Shown piece by piece: positions 39,201-54,200 of a DNA stretch of 64,000 nt (position 1 is the stretch's first letter; each line of letters begins with the position of its first letter). The notes under the pieces are model-generated. The model had not been told where the DNA came from. It saw only the letters and a list, made by a program, of their open reading frames with translations, and searched no databases. A program made the translations under genes and the position numbers. This DNA is from Girardinichthys multiradiatus (Eukaryota > Chordata > Actinopteri > Cyprinodontiformes > Goodeidae), in contig NC_061816.1 in assembly GCF_021462225.1 (NCBI RefSeq), positions 9,201,390 through 9,265,389 on the forward strand, given 5' to 3'.

Positions 39201-42200
39201 GCATTGTAGCTAAATCTCAGTCTGAGATTACTGCTGCAGTCCTCTTTAGCAATACTAAGTGCTTAAATTGCATGTTCTATTGTCTTTCCCATTTTGTTTA
39301 ACAATTATTGCTTATTTTTTCCCCCACTTAATGAATATACTCAAATTATCCTTTTTCAGTATAAGCAGAAATTTTGTTAAGTAGTTTTTGAGTTGAGCAC
39401 AGAATTAAGTGCATCTTGCTTTTTTCTGTATTTCTTACTGCTCTTCCTTAAAACTATGCACACATTGATTTCTGTTAAAACCTGCGAAGCACCAAGTCCT
39501 GCTTCCTGATTTGCATTTTGTTTTGTGACAGTTTGGCTAATGAGTGATGCCATCTAAAGGGTCCTCTTGACTTGTGGTTGAGCGGCAGGACCACTCAGAT
39601 GTTAGTGACGCACAGCTTCGGTGTGGAGCTCCCGGCCTCAATCACTTCCATTCACAGTCCCCCTGTATACACACATAAACACACACCCGTGTGCACCGAA
39701 TTGCCTTAGAAAACATAAAAACATACACATCCTCTTAAATTTCAACAAACACACTGTCAAACCCAGGCCCAGTTTGCATAGAGAGGAGCTGAGTACACAC
39801 GGCGGAGGGCAAACATTTGCATGCACTCGCTCGTTTGCACGTCTGCAGCTTCCTGCATGCAGGCAGCAGGGGATTCTCATTAAAAGAGTTGTTCAAATTG
39901 TTACCTACAAGGGAACAATGTGCACACCTCTGGTCAGCTGAGCCACATGGGGTTTTGGTGTGTAAGTATCTGTGTGCATGTGTGTGAGGAGGTCACTTTG
40001 AGCCTTCCCGCCCACTAAAACCCCTTTCCCCAACCTCGGTTTGAAGGCAAAAAGAGATCCGAAGCAGCTGGCTGGAAGCGGTCCAGAGAAATCCTCATCC
40101 TTTCGGTCCAAGCCACTAATTTATTCACAGCCTCGTTTTAGGGGTCTGACTCGCCCTCACGGTAAACACAAGTTCATGTCCCGGCTGCAGAATGCCTGTT
40201 TCAGAAGTGTTTCAAAAGCGCTGCCGGCGGCTGATTACGTGCCGTTGGAGTTAACCGATCAAATATTGGTTAATAAATGCACGATGACAAGCCTGGAGGG
40301 ACTGCATATTCCTCAGCTCATCACGGAGAAGTCATCTGCACACCCAGACAATGACTTCATTGACAGAACTGTGAAAAAATGTTTGCCACCTTTTAGATAT
40401 GCTCTGTTTTTGATATTTTGTCACTGAAATGTTTCAGATCATCAAACGTTATTCAGACATACCCTGAGTAAATACAACATGCAGTTTTCAAACACTTATT
40501 TCATTTGTTAATGAAAAATAAGGTATCCGAAGCAAACAGGCAATAAGTGGAGAAGTAAAAACTCCACTTGTTAAATCATAAAATAACTGTAATCAACCAC
40601 ATGCTATTTTAGTTCAGACTCCCTAGCCACATCCACGTCTGAATACTGCCAGATATGCGGAATAAAGTAAGCACTTAAGTAGAACCTCTCTGGCAACATG
40701 AAGTTGGCTGAACGATCTCAAAAAGAAATTTAGGAACAGAGGAGAAACAAAGTCTTTCACAACACGATGAGAGAGACACATTTTTGTGCTTGGTGGCTGA
40801 TAAGAAAGTACAGATGGAGCTAGATGTTGGTTTTTCGCATACAAATCACGTCATGTTACTTTTCGGGTCGCCTTGCTATGGCCACCCCACCCACATTGAC
40901 CCGAACTGTGAAGAGTCAAGTAGAGCTGAGTTGAATTGAGCTGAGTAGCTGCTAATGGAAAAGAGCATCGGTTAAGGTCGCAGTTCATGAGTCAACAATA
41001 ACAAAGGGAGCCCAGACAAAAATGGCCTCCAATGTGGAGATCCAAGTTAAACCACTGCTGATCAAAAAGAACACAGAGGCCCATCTCACATTTCACAAAA
41101 AACACCCTGATGATTTTCAAGATTTATTTATTGGACTGACGAGACAAAAGTGGACCTTTTTGGAAGGTGTGCGCCCGGTTACATCTGGTGAAAAGCTAAC
41201 ACAGCTTTTCAATACAAGAGCATTATATCTAAAGTCAAACACTATGGTGGTAGTATGATAGCCTGCGGAAACCTTGCTGCTTTTGGACCTTTATGCCTTA
41301 GTGTCATAAAGGTCCTAGTGGCTGTTCTGTAGCAGAAAATCCTGAAGGAGACTGTCACCACTAGCAAGTCCACGTCAGAATGCCTCTAAGTCAAAGTTCA
41401 GACCTGTCTGTCATAACCTACAATGTGGCTTAATTAATTCTGCAAAGAAGAGTGGGCCAAAATTCCTACACAATACCCATTTTTAGTTATCACATGCTTG
41501 ATGGCTTTTGTTGCTGCCATGGGTGGCAGAACCAGTTATTAAAGGTGTATTCACACCAGGAAAGTCCTTTAGCTTGTTTGGTCTGGACCAAAAGCAGACT
41601 TTATTTTTTTTTGTTTGGTGCCGTTTGCTTTCACATTTTACTTTTTGCAAGTGAACTACTACTTGTAAACAAAGCCACGGGGGTGACAATCATTGCTCCC
41701 ATTGGACAGAAACGACGGGGGCGGGACAGAGCGCAGACCCGGAAATGTAGGAAAACAACTGTAGACGTGCTGTGCAGCAATCGTTCTCCATTATTGTGTC
41801 GTTATTATAGCTGAAATATTATTGTGAGAGTCAAAAGCAGCTCGTTCAACACAGGTTTTGCAAAGTTATTTTTATAAATGTGGAATGGCCTCAGAGAAAG
41901 CAAGAACCCTGTCCCACAACATAGCGTTGCTAAGCAACATACAGCTGATCAGGTATGATTTCAGTATAACGTTCACCTTTGTTACTGGCTACAGTGGCTT
42001 GTTAAGTTCAAAGATACGTACATTTTCTGTAGTTGGTTTGGAATGGGGCCGATTCGTATTCAGACCCTAAGCGAACCGCACCAGAGTCCGTTTGGAAGCG
42101 GACCGAGACCACCTCAAAAAGTGGTTCTCGGTCCGGTTGTTTGGTCCGGACCAGGGTTCGCTTGAGTTTATTCACACCTGCACAAAAGGTCCGGACCAAT

Positions 42201-45200
42201 GGGGGAAACGAACTCTGGTCTGTTTAAAGCGGACCAAAAGTGGAAAGTGTGAATACACCCTTAATTTAATCCTTATTTTAAAAAAATATAATTTTTGTGT
42301 TTATCTTTGTCTGATAGGAGGGAATCTATAAGGGATCGCTGTATTGTTTATTGCAAAAACTCATCTCGGTGTGCAGTCGTGCCATTAAGTAGGTTGCTTT
42401 TATGCACAGTGACTCACAGCAAGGGTCTCTGTCTCGTTTTTAAGGACCCTTATGTGATGAAGAGGAGGTGTTTGTGGGCACATTTTAGCTTTGGAGCTGA
42501 TTTTATCTCTGACCTTTCGGATGCAGGACAAGCTGTCAGGCCACAGATGGGTTTTTAGCAGAAAAATAAAGAAATTTACATTTAGAGCATTGAGCAGATG
42601 CTCCTCCGTCTTTTTAAAGATTTTACAGCGCGATGAAGAAGTAAGCAGATTGGATTATGTGTTTTGCTAAAACCTCGTTTCCAGTTAAATTGCTTATATT
42701 TGTTTAAAAGCTAAAGCTTTTGGCATGAGGTTTTTTAAGGAATTGCAGAGGTTTAATTTTATGACTTTGAACAGCTGTCAGAGTTATTTACTTCAGATGG
42801 CAACTAAGAGAGCGCAGAAGTTGAATGAAAATGCTTTTTTTAAAGCAAGAAAGGAAGTAAATTAAATCGGTTGTAAAGAGAACTCAAATGAGGGTGTTTA
42901 TATCAGGCAATGGAGAGGTCTTATGAAGCTGTGAAGGCTTTTCATTTCTAATGACAAGATTCCTAATGCTTCTTTGTGCAGCAGCAACAGGAGCTCCTGG
43001 CCCTGAAGCACCAGCAGGAACTGCTGGAGCACCAGAGGAAGATGGAGAACCACCGTCTGGAGCAGGAGCTGGAGAAACAGCAGAGGGAGCAGAAGCTGCT
43101 GCTGCTAAAGAACAAGGAGCGGGGCCAGGAGAGTAAGTTGTTGCAAGACGAGATGTTGGGAGCTGTAATCTGTGTACATATGAAACCAAAATATCGCCTG
43201 ATGTTTAAGCAAGTTTCAAACAGTTCCACAAGTATGCATACACCTTGAACCTTTCCACATTACATTACGACCATAAACTTCATCGCATTTTATTGTGACT
43301 TTATGACCTGGACATAGCAGGGCGAAATTGTAAAGTAAAATACAAATAAGCAAATAAAAATATGTACTCTGATAAAATAAGATATATGCATCCAATTTCC
43401 CTCATAAGTAACCTAATTAGTCAATAAATTCCTCCTGGAAAGGTCAGCCCCGACTGATGCTACAAATTTTTCCACAGGCAGTTGATGTAGATGGAGGCTT
43501 TTCAAAAAATACTCTGTTAAGGCTTTTACTGAGAAATGAAAATAGTTTTGTTTGGTACAACATAAACTATTTGTCTTTTTTTAACCACATTTTGGGCAAT
43601 TATTCTTACTTCATAGTAAGTTGCACCACAAAAGGCCAGCAACTAGGGTTTATCAAAAGATTAAACACATAGAATAGAAAACAATCCACCTCTAAAATGT
43701 GAAAATGGCAAAACAGCGACTCCTTTTTTAGTTTCAGATCTACAATGATTGCAGATCCCTTTTCCACATAAATGCGGTTGAAAATATAAAAATTCACAAT
43801 AAAATTTGCTTTATGTTTTTTCGATTTTAAAAAAAATTACTTTTTTGGGGCCCAAGAATACTTTCAGCGTGACGCTTTTTGTCAAGAAGCTTGGACACTG
43901 CTCAAATAGGTTAAAACATTTTCCATTTGTTACAATGGCCTAGTCAAAGTCCAGACCTACACTCAAATGACAATCTGTGGTAAGACTTGGAAACTGATGT
44001 TCACAGATGCTCTCCATCCAACCTGACTGAGATTGACATACTATACACAGAAGAACAGGCATGGATTTCAGTCTGTAGATTACAAAGCTGGTAGAGATTT
44101 ACCCCGAAGACTTGCAGCTGTAACTGATAGATTGTTTTGGCTCATAAGAGGCTCAACCCAATGCACTTCATTTACTTCCACTTCATGCACCCTCCAAAAA
44201 TACATTTCAGATTGTGGTGGTTAAGTAGCAAAATGAGCAAAACTTTAAGGGATATGAATACTTTTGCAAGGCAGTGTGAGTGAAATGAGATTAAAAGCTG
44301 TAGGAGAAACTACAGTAAAAGATTTGACACATCTCGTTACCAATTCTGTCTTTAAAACAGGAATATAAGCAAAACAAATAAAACTAGACACTTCCACAGC
44401 TAAATAGCTCCGTAAATAGTTTTCCGTGTCAAACAGGCATCAGGCAGCTCGTTCACATTTGCCAGGCCCAGAAAGAGCTCCTCATTCAAACAGCTCCAAG
44501 GTTGAAATAACTGTTGTGTTTGCTTCATATGTGTTTCCATTTCACTTGGAGAACTGATGTATTTGCCACGGTGAACGAGCTGTAATAGCCCGGTGGCCTT
44601 GGCACGGGCCAGGCTGAGCTATTACCGCTGGACGTCTCTCTCAACAAGTTCATTGAAAGCAAGTGGACAGGAGTCCTTGAGAGTGGTTTCACACACTATA
44701 TGGAAAATGTTCAGGGATCGGCCCAGCGGGAAGTCAGAGGGTTGCAGCGCTTGCTTTCATGTGTATCTGCATGAGTGTGATTTTTGGTGTCGCGGCCGTC
44801 AGAACTTTAAGATCACTTTTGCATATTTGTTCCTTCATTTCTGCTGCAACAATTATTAAATTTCCTGTTTAGAATTATCGCACTCTATGCTGATGATTCT
44901 TTGTTTTTTCAGTACATCCTGAATCCAGATAATGACTTAACTGACTTTGAATAACACAGCTTGTGTTAGTATTATATTGTCTTCATTAAACTTAGGGGGA
45001 AAAAATATAGCTTTACTTTCTAATTAAAATGTATTAACTACAGCTGACATCATGTGCCAAAATCTTGACATATCCAAACGTTTTCTTTAAAACACAAAAT
45101 AAACATTTGTCTGTGAAATGGTTCAGACTCATGAATTTAACTGCTCCACAAAACTTTAATGTACTATATTGGGGTTTTATGTGATTGGCCAACATAAAGT

Positions 45201-48200
45201 AGTGCATAATTGTGACGTAAAAGGAAAATGATACTTGATATCTGAAATCTTTTACAGTTAGAAATCTGATAAGTGTGGCGTGCATGTGTATTCTTCCTTT
45301 CTGAGTCAATATTTGGTCGAACCAATATGTCTTTTGGCATATTTCTCTACCAACTTTGCACATTTAAAGACTGATTGTAGGCACATTCTTCTTTGCAAAA
45401 TAACACAAGATGAGTCAGATTGAACAGAGAGCATCTGTGAACATCATATGTGTCACATGTTCTCATATAGATTAAGATCTTGCTGTTATGACATCCAAAT
45501 ATGCTTTAATCTTAACCAATCAAATGTAGCTCTGGCTGTACGTTTAGGGTCGCTGTCCTTCTGGAAGTCCACCCCAGTCTCTGTATTTAACTCCATCCAT
45601 CAACTCTGACCAACTTGCCTAACCTACTGAAGAAAAGCATCCCCACAGCATGATGCTGCCACCATCATGTTTCACATTGGGGTGTTAATTGTAGTGTTAG
45701 TTTTTTTTTTAGTTACACATAGCGTTTTGCATGTTGGCCAAAGAGTTCAATTTTCCTCTTGTCTGCCCAGAGCACCTTCTTCCACATACTTGCTAGAGGG
45801 GACTTCTCGTGGCTTTATTTCAGCATTTCTACTATCCTCCTATAGCGACCAGATTTGTCGATTGCACTTCTAATAGTTGTCTCTTCTGCCTGAGCTTCAG
45901 ATATCTGTAGCTTCTCCAGATGTGTGCCTCTTGCCTGATGAGTCCTAAAAAAGACAAAGTTCATCAAGTTTTATACCTGCAGTAAAAATGTTTTATGGTT
46001 AAATAATCATGATTTTATTTCTATGTTTAGGTTTTGGCAAAGAGGAAAATGCCCCACTTTTACAAAAATAGAAATAATTTGTTTAATTCCATATTTATGG
46101 GAAATATGAATGTAGTTTGTGACCTAATGACCAAAAAATCTGCTACTGCTTTTTTTTATACTATATCAATTTTGGACCTTGTAATTGAGAACGACATGTA
46201 TGTTTGATCATTTTCTGCTGGCGGTTGGTTTAACCTGATTTTATTTATGGGTATTGAGGTAAAAAAGGTGATATAGGATTTTTCTATTTTTATTTGTGAA
46301 AATGTTTGGAAACCAGGAATCATTTCCTTTCTACTTCACAATTAGGCACCACTTTGAATTGGTCTGTTCCTAAACACCTGATTTAAAGTCAGTAAAGTTT
46401 GTGATTGTGGCTTGGAAGACTCTAAATGTTGAGAATTGTCTCACTTGAGATGAGGATCCAAGGTTACCTAATTACCTAATTTATGTATAACATGTTTTGA
46501 CCTGATATTTGTTTAGTTTGTTGTTGTTTTTTTATTTAAAACATAGGAAATTCTTACATTTACTACTGCCTATGTTTACCCGTGTACATCAGGTGCTGTG
46601 GCCAGCACTGAGGTGAAAATGCGTCTGCAGGAGTTCGTCCTGAACAAGAAAAAGGCGCTGGCCCAGCGGAGCCTCAACCAGGGAGGCCTCCCCAACGATG
46701 CTCCCTACTGGTACCGGTAAGTTTAATTTACATCAACACCCCTTTTAAAACCAGGCGTCATCACCTGATTGCAAGCAGGAGAAAACAGTGGACTGACAGC
46801 TAAATAATGACGCGTCGGACTGTGTCTTAACCTGTCCGCATGCTTCCTGTCCTCCTACCCACTCTGTTTGAGTCTAACTGAATGATTGAACACAGAAAAC
46901 AAACACACATGCTCAGACACATAAGTGAGAGGAGGATATTGGATCCCGATGATAGGGGCTCTTGCTTGAAAGTCCTTGAAGTTAATTGTAGCATCCCTGG
47001 AGCCCTTTTGCAGGTGAGCAACACTTGCCAATTCAGATTTGTTTGGAACATGGTTCGTCTCTCACATGTCGGACTGAGCATAAATACAGCAAGGTCATGT
47101 CGGCTGAATTGTTCATCGTTTAGACATATACCTCGGTAGAATCCAACTGAATGAAATGCCAGTGAGTTTATCGCTGCAGGTTTAGTTTGTGCTTATTTCA
47201 CGAAATAAAAGCCCAGGTGAAAGGTGAGTTTATTCATATCCCTCTTAGTGCTGTTTTTAGTCTGTAGCCTAAACCTTATTGTGTTTGTATTACAGATAAT
47301 AACACATTCGTAGTTCACTCGGTGAACTCCAGTGAAGAAATTAAAAGAAGACCATTCAGATCTGCCTGAGTGGACTCACACACGTTTTTCCCACTTCTCT
47401 GGAGTCACTGGATTAAACACCTCACAAAACCTTTGGGTTTATTTATTGTTATTTGAATTTATTTCAATTCACAGTTTTTACACTGTGTATGTTACGTCCT
47501 GGAGGAAATCAAACATTTATATGAAAAAGAGATAAAGGTTATAGAAATCCGATTTTTGAGCATAATTGAGAAGCGGAAGTACAAAAAAATATCCGCAGTG
47601 TTTTCTGCGTTTTTAATTAACCTCCTTTACTCGGACACCCCTTAATAAGATCAGGTGCAACCAATTACCTTCAGAAGATAACTAAACAGTAACCCTGAAC
47701 ACGTCATCAACACAATGAAACAACAGTGGCAGCATCATGCTGTGGGGATGCTTTTATCCAGCTGAAAACTAGGCTAGGTTGAATAATGCTGTAGCTTTAT
47801 AAATCATTTATATTTATCCCCTTTACTCTGGTAACCCAAAATAAAATCAAGCGGAATCCGCTGTCTCCAGAAGCCATCTAATTAATAAATTAAGTCCACC
47901 TGCACATCACCTTGAGCATATTTTCCCCACTATGATACACAATGCTGGCAGCATCATGCTGTGGGGATGCTTTTCTGGTGAATGTAGAAGCTTGAGGCTG
48001 TAATACTCTCTGATTTTCTTCTGATTTGAAGATTAGAGTTCAGGAATTATGCATTTGAAGACATTTGCACTCTACTATATTTATGTGTCTAAAAAGCCTT
48101 AAAATAAATGAATCTTTTATTGCAGCAGCAAAATTTCATGAAAGTTGTGATCTTTAATTTTAGTGAATTTATTTAGTGGAAAAAAAAACCCTGCACATTA

Positions 48201-51200
48201 AGGAGAAATTGACCTGCTATACATTATGACATCCCTAACAATTCCTATAGAATAAATACAACAGAAGCTGTTATGTATTTTATGGTTTTATTTTTTTAAG
48301 CTGATTTTAATGTTCATCACTTCCTGTTTACCTGGCATATAAATATAATGTGATTTATTAATATATTGGAGCTTTAAATTTTAGATCTTTCAAAATGATC
48401 ATCTCTATAATCATACTTTTTTGCACAATGCCATGAATAAATTCATAAATTACAAATCCAGTAGAACAAGGAATAAATAATGTTACGGAATATTGTGTGA
48501 CCCAGTGAAACACCCACGAGCGTTGACTTTCAGCAGCTCAGAGTAATACAGTGTCTGTGTATTTCTGCCTCTGTTCCTAACTTAAATATAAATTACCTCA
48601 CTCTTTGGACTCGCCCTCCCACTAAGTTCTGGAAGAGACAACTGTGTATCCTCTTGTCAGGAACATGGATTTGGGCCAAAGCCAAACGTGGCTTAAGTTT
48701 TCTGCAAACGGCACTTTGTACTGTAGGAAGTGAGCAGATGGTGACACATGTCTGCATCCTTGCCAAGCGATTTGCATGATGCCTTAATCATTTAGGTCTG
48801 TGAGAGCCATGAAAATGGTTTCTTTTAAAAATACATGCGTGTTTGTTGTTGTTCTATTCATTTGATTTGTATCTGCTTTTTAATTCTGCAGAAAAACCCA
48901 GCATAGCTCTCTGGACCAGAGCTCGCCTCCACAAACCGGCGTGTCCACCTACAATCACCCTGTGCTGGGCGTCTACAACCCCCGGGATGACTTCCCGCTG
49001 CGAAAGACTGGTGCGTTTTTGCCAAACTCATAGATTTATTGGTGCTGGCTGGTGGATCTGCTGCATGCATGGTTACATAGATATCTTTTTGGAGCTGTTA
49101 TGGCCAGTGATTGCAGTGTAGACTCATGTCTGGCATATTTTAGACAGCATCAGAGGTCTGCACCATTAATCACATCCACATTAGGCTGTCAGGGTCTTCC
49201 AACATCCCCCACACGAGAGTGTTAAAGAGTTAGTGTAGGTGGTAGTGAAGCACAACAGTTACAGTTAAGTGGGAAGAGATTCATGATTTTGTTACCTGAT
49301 TTTTTTGTAAAGATGTCTTTGTATTTCTTTGCCTTCAGGGTGTGTTTTTAGAGCACATGTTTTTGGAAAAGGGTTATCAAAGTGGGGCTTGATGCTTAAA
49401 GGGATAGTAATTGTAATATTTTCACAAGTAATTGTAATATTTTAACAAAACAAACTTCATTTAACAGATTTAGATGTTTTGTGGGTTATTTTGATGTTGG
49501 GAAGATCTGCTACAGAGTAAAGGCTATGATTTTGGGTTGAAATGTAGATATAAACCTAAAGTCTACTCTCCTCTGGTCAGAGCTTCTTATTTTCATTTCT
49601 CTTCGACCACTCTACCTGTAAAGATACACCGATCAGCCTTTTTATAGCCGATATCGATTTCTGATTTTCTTTAAGATCAGACCTGCTGTTTCCAATTTTG
49701 GTTGATTTCTATTTTGATATTGCTTTATTTTAAATAAAAAATTAAACGTAACTGTATTCACCTTAATACGTGCAGTTTTTGATTAATAATTGACCCAAAA
49801 CATGTAGTTGTTCTGTCTTAATGCATTTAATGAATGGGGTGGAATCTCAGTTTTTCACAATTTGACGTGACGATTACTGGTTAGAGGCAATCAATTGAAA
49901 ATTGGCTTATTTTGATCACTGACTGATCGCATCACCATGCTTTGCTTTTAAGATAGCTAAGTATAGAATATAACGATGCAACAGTCAGTCAGCCAATGAT
50001 CAAATTTCCCTGTTTTCACTTGATTCTGACCAGTAATTAGCAAAACAGATACTAAAAAAAACAGATTTTTTTTTTTTTACGTCCATCAAATGCGCCAAAA
50101 CTCAAAAATCCCACTTTTATATCAATCTGTAAAGAAATCCTGAAACAGTTTGTGATGCACTTTGTTTTGGAATTAGCAAAAATAACATAAAAGTTGAGGA
50201 CATTTTCTTACTTCCTTCATTTTTTGTTTTGTTTTTTGCAAATCTACTGCTTTTATCACAAAACCTGCAGCCAATGTTTTTCAGTTAGTCAATGTTTCAT
50301 GTTTAAATAAGTTTACCGAAATGTGTTTGTATGTGCAGGTGTTACCTGCCCTTCAATATAAAAATAGAATGGGCAAGAAACACCTCAGAAGTAAGGAAAA
50401 ATCGGTATTGGCCAGTGTGAGCCGGATCGCTGCATCTCAAATATTGTGTATTTTTGTAGCACTACACAAACAGCTTGTAGGACCACTTCCTAAAGCTGTT
50501 ATTTGAGTGCAGGGACCTTCCTGAGGACTAACCCAAGGTTTGTGAGTTGCACATTTCTGTGCCTCATACAGACCTACTTTAGCTAAGCTGTAGCTAATCT
50601 TGTAGTAGTTGCAGTGAAAACAGACAGCCTTTTTTTTTTACTAGGAAAAAGTCATTAAGTAACCAGAAAACGGTGGAAATAGGAATTTATCATTCTGATA
50701 CTGTTTGATGTTTGTCTTTTAACACACTGTAGGGAAAACAAGTGAAAATGCTGATTAATTATTTTGATTGTTGTGTTCACTGGTTATATTTTCTTACATG
50801 TAAAATGTCAAGATGAAAAATAAACAAACTACTGCTGTACTTTGCCCTTTTATGCTGCAGCAGTAGTGCTGCACTGAGCTGCATGTTTTCTTTTAGATTC
50901 TGGCCAGATCTTGACAGATCTTTGTAAAGCAGCTAAAATACTCCATAATGCCCCACTGGAAAAAGATTTGCTTGTGGCTCACAGTCTTACATCTTTCAGG
51001 CACAAAGTAAAACCAGCTGTTTTCCATCTGTTTTTGTTCCCAATGTTTATAAGTGTAGCTTTGTGTGCGGGTGTGCAAAGTGTGAACGGCGTGCTGCGGC
51101 GGTGTAGCTGTGAAGCGGCGGTCATCTTACAGTGCAATTATTCACTTAGCGCAGTGGTAGGCGGCTGCAGCCAGGCCCTGTAGACTCCAAGGCTTTAAGT

Positions 51201-54200
51201 CGCCGGCTACGATGGCGGATAGACCGCAGTTGACACTGGCCCACACAGCCACATTCCAACCTGGGAGAGCAGAAGACGAGGAAAAAATGTGAGAGTAAAA
51301 AAAGGCAGTGAAGGACATGGATACTGAGGCAGGTAGGATGGAGATCTCTTTCCAGCAGCATTGAAATGAAAGATTATAGCACAGAAAACTAGAGCTGGCA
51401 AGCTAGATATAAATACATCATGTGGCACAATGATCTCACAAAATAAACCTGCTTTATGGGGAAAAAGAGGTGAAAAGATGGCTCTGGAGCGTTGGTTCGT
51501 TCCCCGACTTTTATAATGCCATGGATTGTGCTCTGCTGCTGGGAGTGAAGAGAACCTGTACCACCCTGATATTTGCCCACAGCGATGACGTGCTTTGTGG
51601 AGTTTGCTTATGGTAATCCCAGCTCGGGATAGTTTAGAGGCTCCTTTTATATCAGCGCCAGGTTGTAAAGTCAAAGACTCAAAGCCAGGACTTCCAGCAG
51701 GGGGTTGAAAAAGGAAAAAAACAAAAACAGAAAGTCCTCCATTTGGTGTTTTTTAAAATATGTCTGCACTAGCAACAACAGAATAGGCTATAAATGTTTT
51801 CTGACCAGTAATATGGTTTTTAAGTTTTGCAGCTGAAAACACCACCTGAGATTACCCACACTTCAGTTGGAACAGGCCCTATCATCTGACGGAAAAATGG
51901 TAGAAAAACTGTTTGCGTGACAGAAGGGGGCTTCTTAAAAACCAGAGTGTCATCCAGATAGAGGCCTAAACTCATTAACCTCTCCTACATATTACACAGC
52001 GAGGGGTGAGAGAGCATCACATGAATACATATGAATAATGCCCTGTGTGGACCATGTGCTCAAACACACAGAGATGCCTCAGAGAGACGTAGCTTAGGTA
52101 GAGAAGCGTGAGGCCCTCTGACTCACAGTGGCCTTTGATAGAGGCAGAGCGAAGCGTACTGCTCCTGGCAGAGCAAGCAGGGATTTGAGCCCGTCCTCCG
52201 CATGGATACAATGGCAGATAGGCAGTCTGGCCGTGTACGGTTCGCCCACTAATGCAAAGCAACAAGCTGCGTCCTGAATGAAGGACACCGCTATCTGGAT
52301 GTACAGCTTTTTGATTCTGTTGTGAGTCATTTTCTGATAGGATGGCAACAATAGGCCGTCTGTGGAGCGAGCGAAATGATGTAGGCGGCGATCATAATAC
52401 AGATCATTGCCGATCCACCTTTGAAATGAGGGAAATATTCCTTCAGCTAATCGTGATTCAATTCAGCTTTAGTCATGCGCAGGCAATTCACAACAAACAG
52501 TGAAATTCAAGTGCTCATATAATGTCAGTTGGTTGAAAGTAACCCAGCTAATCGAATCAGTCGTTAACTTTGAAGCAATCCCCTGATCCTCAGCAAGCAC
52601 TCCTTCCCAACAGCAAGAAAGCTAGCACCTGCTGTGACTGAACGGGGAGAGGGAAAAGGACACAATTAAACCCAGACACACTGAAGCAGGAGTACTTTCT
52701 ATTGAAAATAAATCCAACATAATTAGTGGCAGCAGTAGCTCCATCAATGGCTGCATCCAGGAAAATGACAAAGCCAAGCACAGATGCAATTAGCCAGGAG
52801 AGCTTTCAATGGAAAAAAAAAACATATTTTAGAGCTAGCTGTAGCTCCATTAATGGGCACATCAAAAAAAAGTCAACACAGCTATATCCAGACACATTGG
52901 CCCAGCGGTACTTTCTTCAGGAAATAAATACAATCAGAATACACACTGTCATTTGCAGCAGTAGCTCAATAGCTGCATTTAGGAAAGAGATACAGCTAAA
53001 CACAGAAGTGCTGAGCCAGGTGTACTTTCTATAGTAAAAGAAATTAAACAATGAGAGACACTTAGAGGCAGCCATACCTCTGTCAATGGTTTCATCCAGG
53101 AAAGAGACTCAGCCAAAAAGTAGAAGTACTGAATGAGGCATACTTTCTATGGGGAAGATGTTTGTAGTTGCTACATCAAGCAAAACAACACAGCAGCACC
53201 GAGTTAGGATAAAAACATAAAGTACACAGAGTTAATGGCAGCAATAGCCAGTCAATAGCTCCATTCAGAAACAAGGCACATCCTAACAAGAATCACTGGG
53301 CTGTTGATACTTTCTATCTAGGAAAAAGAACAGAAATAAAAAGCTAAGTTACCATCTATAATTGAAAATAGTACAAAAAACAGAGAGTAGGAGGAGTGTG
53401 TGGGGAGAAAATGGTCTATTAGTCCTCCAGCAGCATAACTACACACATAGCTCCAGATAACGTAGGCCTTTCTAACTATAAGCTTTAATTAAAGTGGCAT
53501 TGTTGTTTTCTCCATATAGCACCACACTGCTTAGCAGCAGTTGCATTTCTGTAAACATCCCCATTGTCTCGTCTTCTCTTCAGTTGTCTCAGATAACAGA
53601 GAAAACCTCTTTTCACAAGTATTGACATTTTCTGGATCGATTCCACTTGGCTTTCAGTACATCTTTGCTGTGATCATTCGGGCTCCTGTCACACCGGATC
53701 ATTCTCTTTTTCAAATGTGTTGTCACTCTGCTGAAACCGAAACCAAACGCTTCTGTTTCACCCGGTGCTAATTATTATTCCTGTCAGTCCCGGGGCTTTG
53801 TTTTTATTTTGCATGCTAATAGAAGCTGTTTTGAGATCAAATTCAGGGAAAATCAAGTCTATTAAAGGATACTAAAACTGTTGTTTAGGTTTGGATATAG
53901 TCAAACACTTACCTTGAACGTGAACCTATCTTCTGTGTCTATGTTCACACCAGCACAGCTTCAACATGAAGAGTTTGGTCTCATTTAAGGGGCTTTTCTA
54001 GAAGTAATTGGCTTCCTTATTGACATTTTAAAGCAGTTCTAGACCTCATTAACTCTGCAGAAGAAGGCATCATCGACTACCCATGTACAGTTTCCTCTAC
54101 ACTCACTGGCCAACCTGCTAAAGATGTGGAAAAAGCCTGAAAACATTTAATTCAGTAAGGAAAAAAAATCCCAGAATTTTGTTTTTATTAAACTTAAGTG

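Larger units (their letters stand above)
37590..42981 (+). other. hdac4: hdac4 intron, 5.4 kb
   Basis: No coding exon was recognised. 37.6-40.3 kb is mostly unremarkable. 38.45-38.7 kb is T/C-rich. 40.37-42.32 kb is a nested transposon. 42.3-42.98 kb shows nothing further. Confidence 0.8.
43133..46592 (+). other. hdac4: hdac4 intron, 3.5 kb
   Basis: Filled largely by two Tc1-like remnants (43.22-44.28 kb on + and 45.1-45.95 kb on -). 44.3-45.0 kb and 45.95-46.59 kb show nothing recognisable. Confidence 0.8.
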
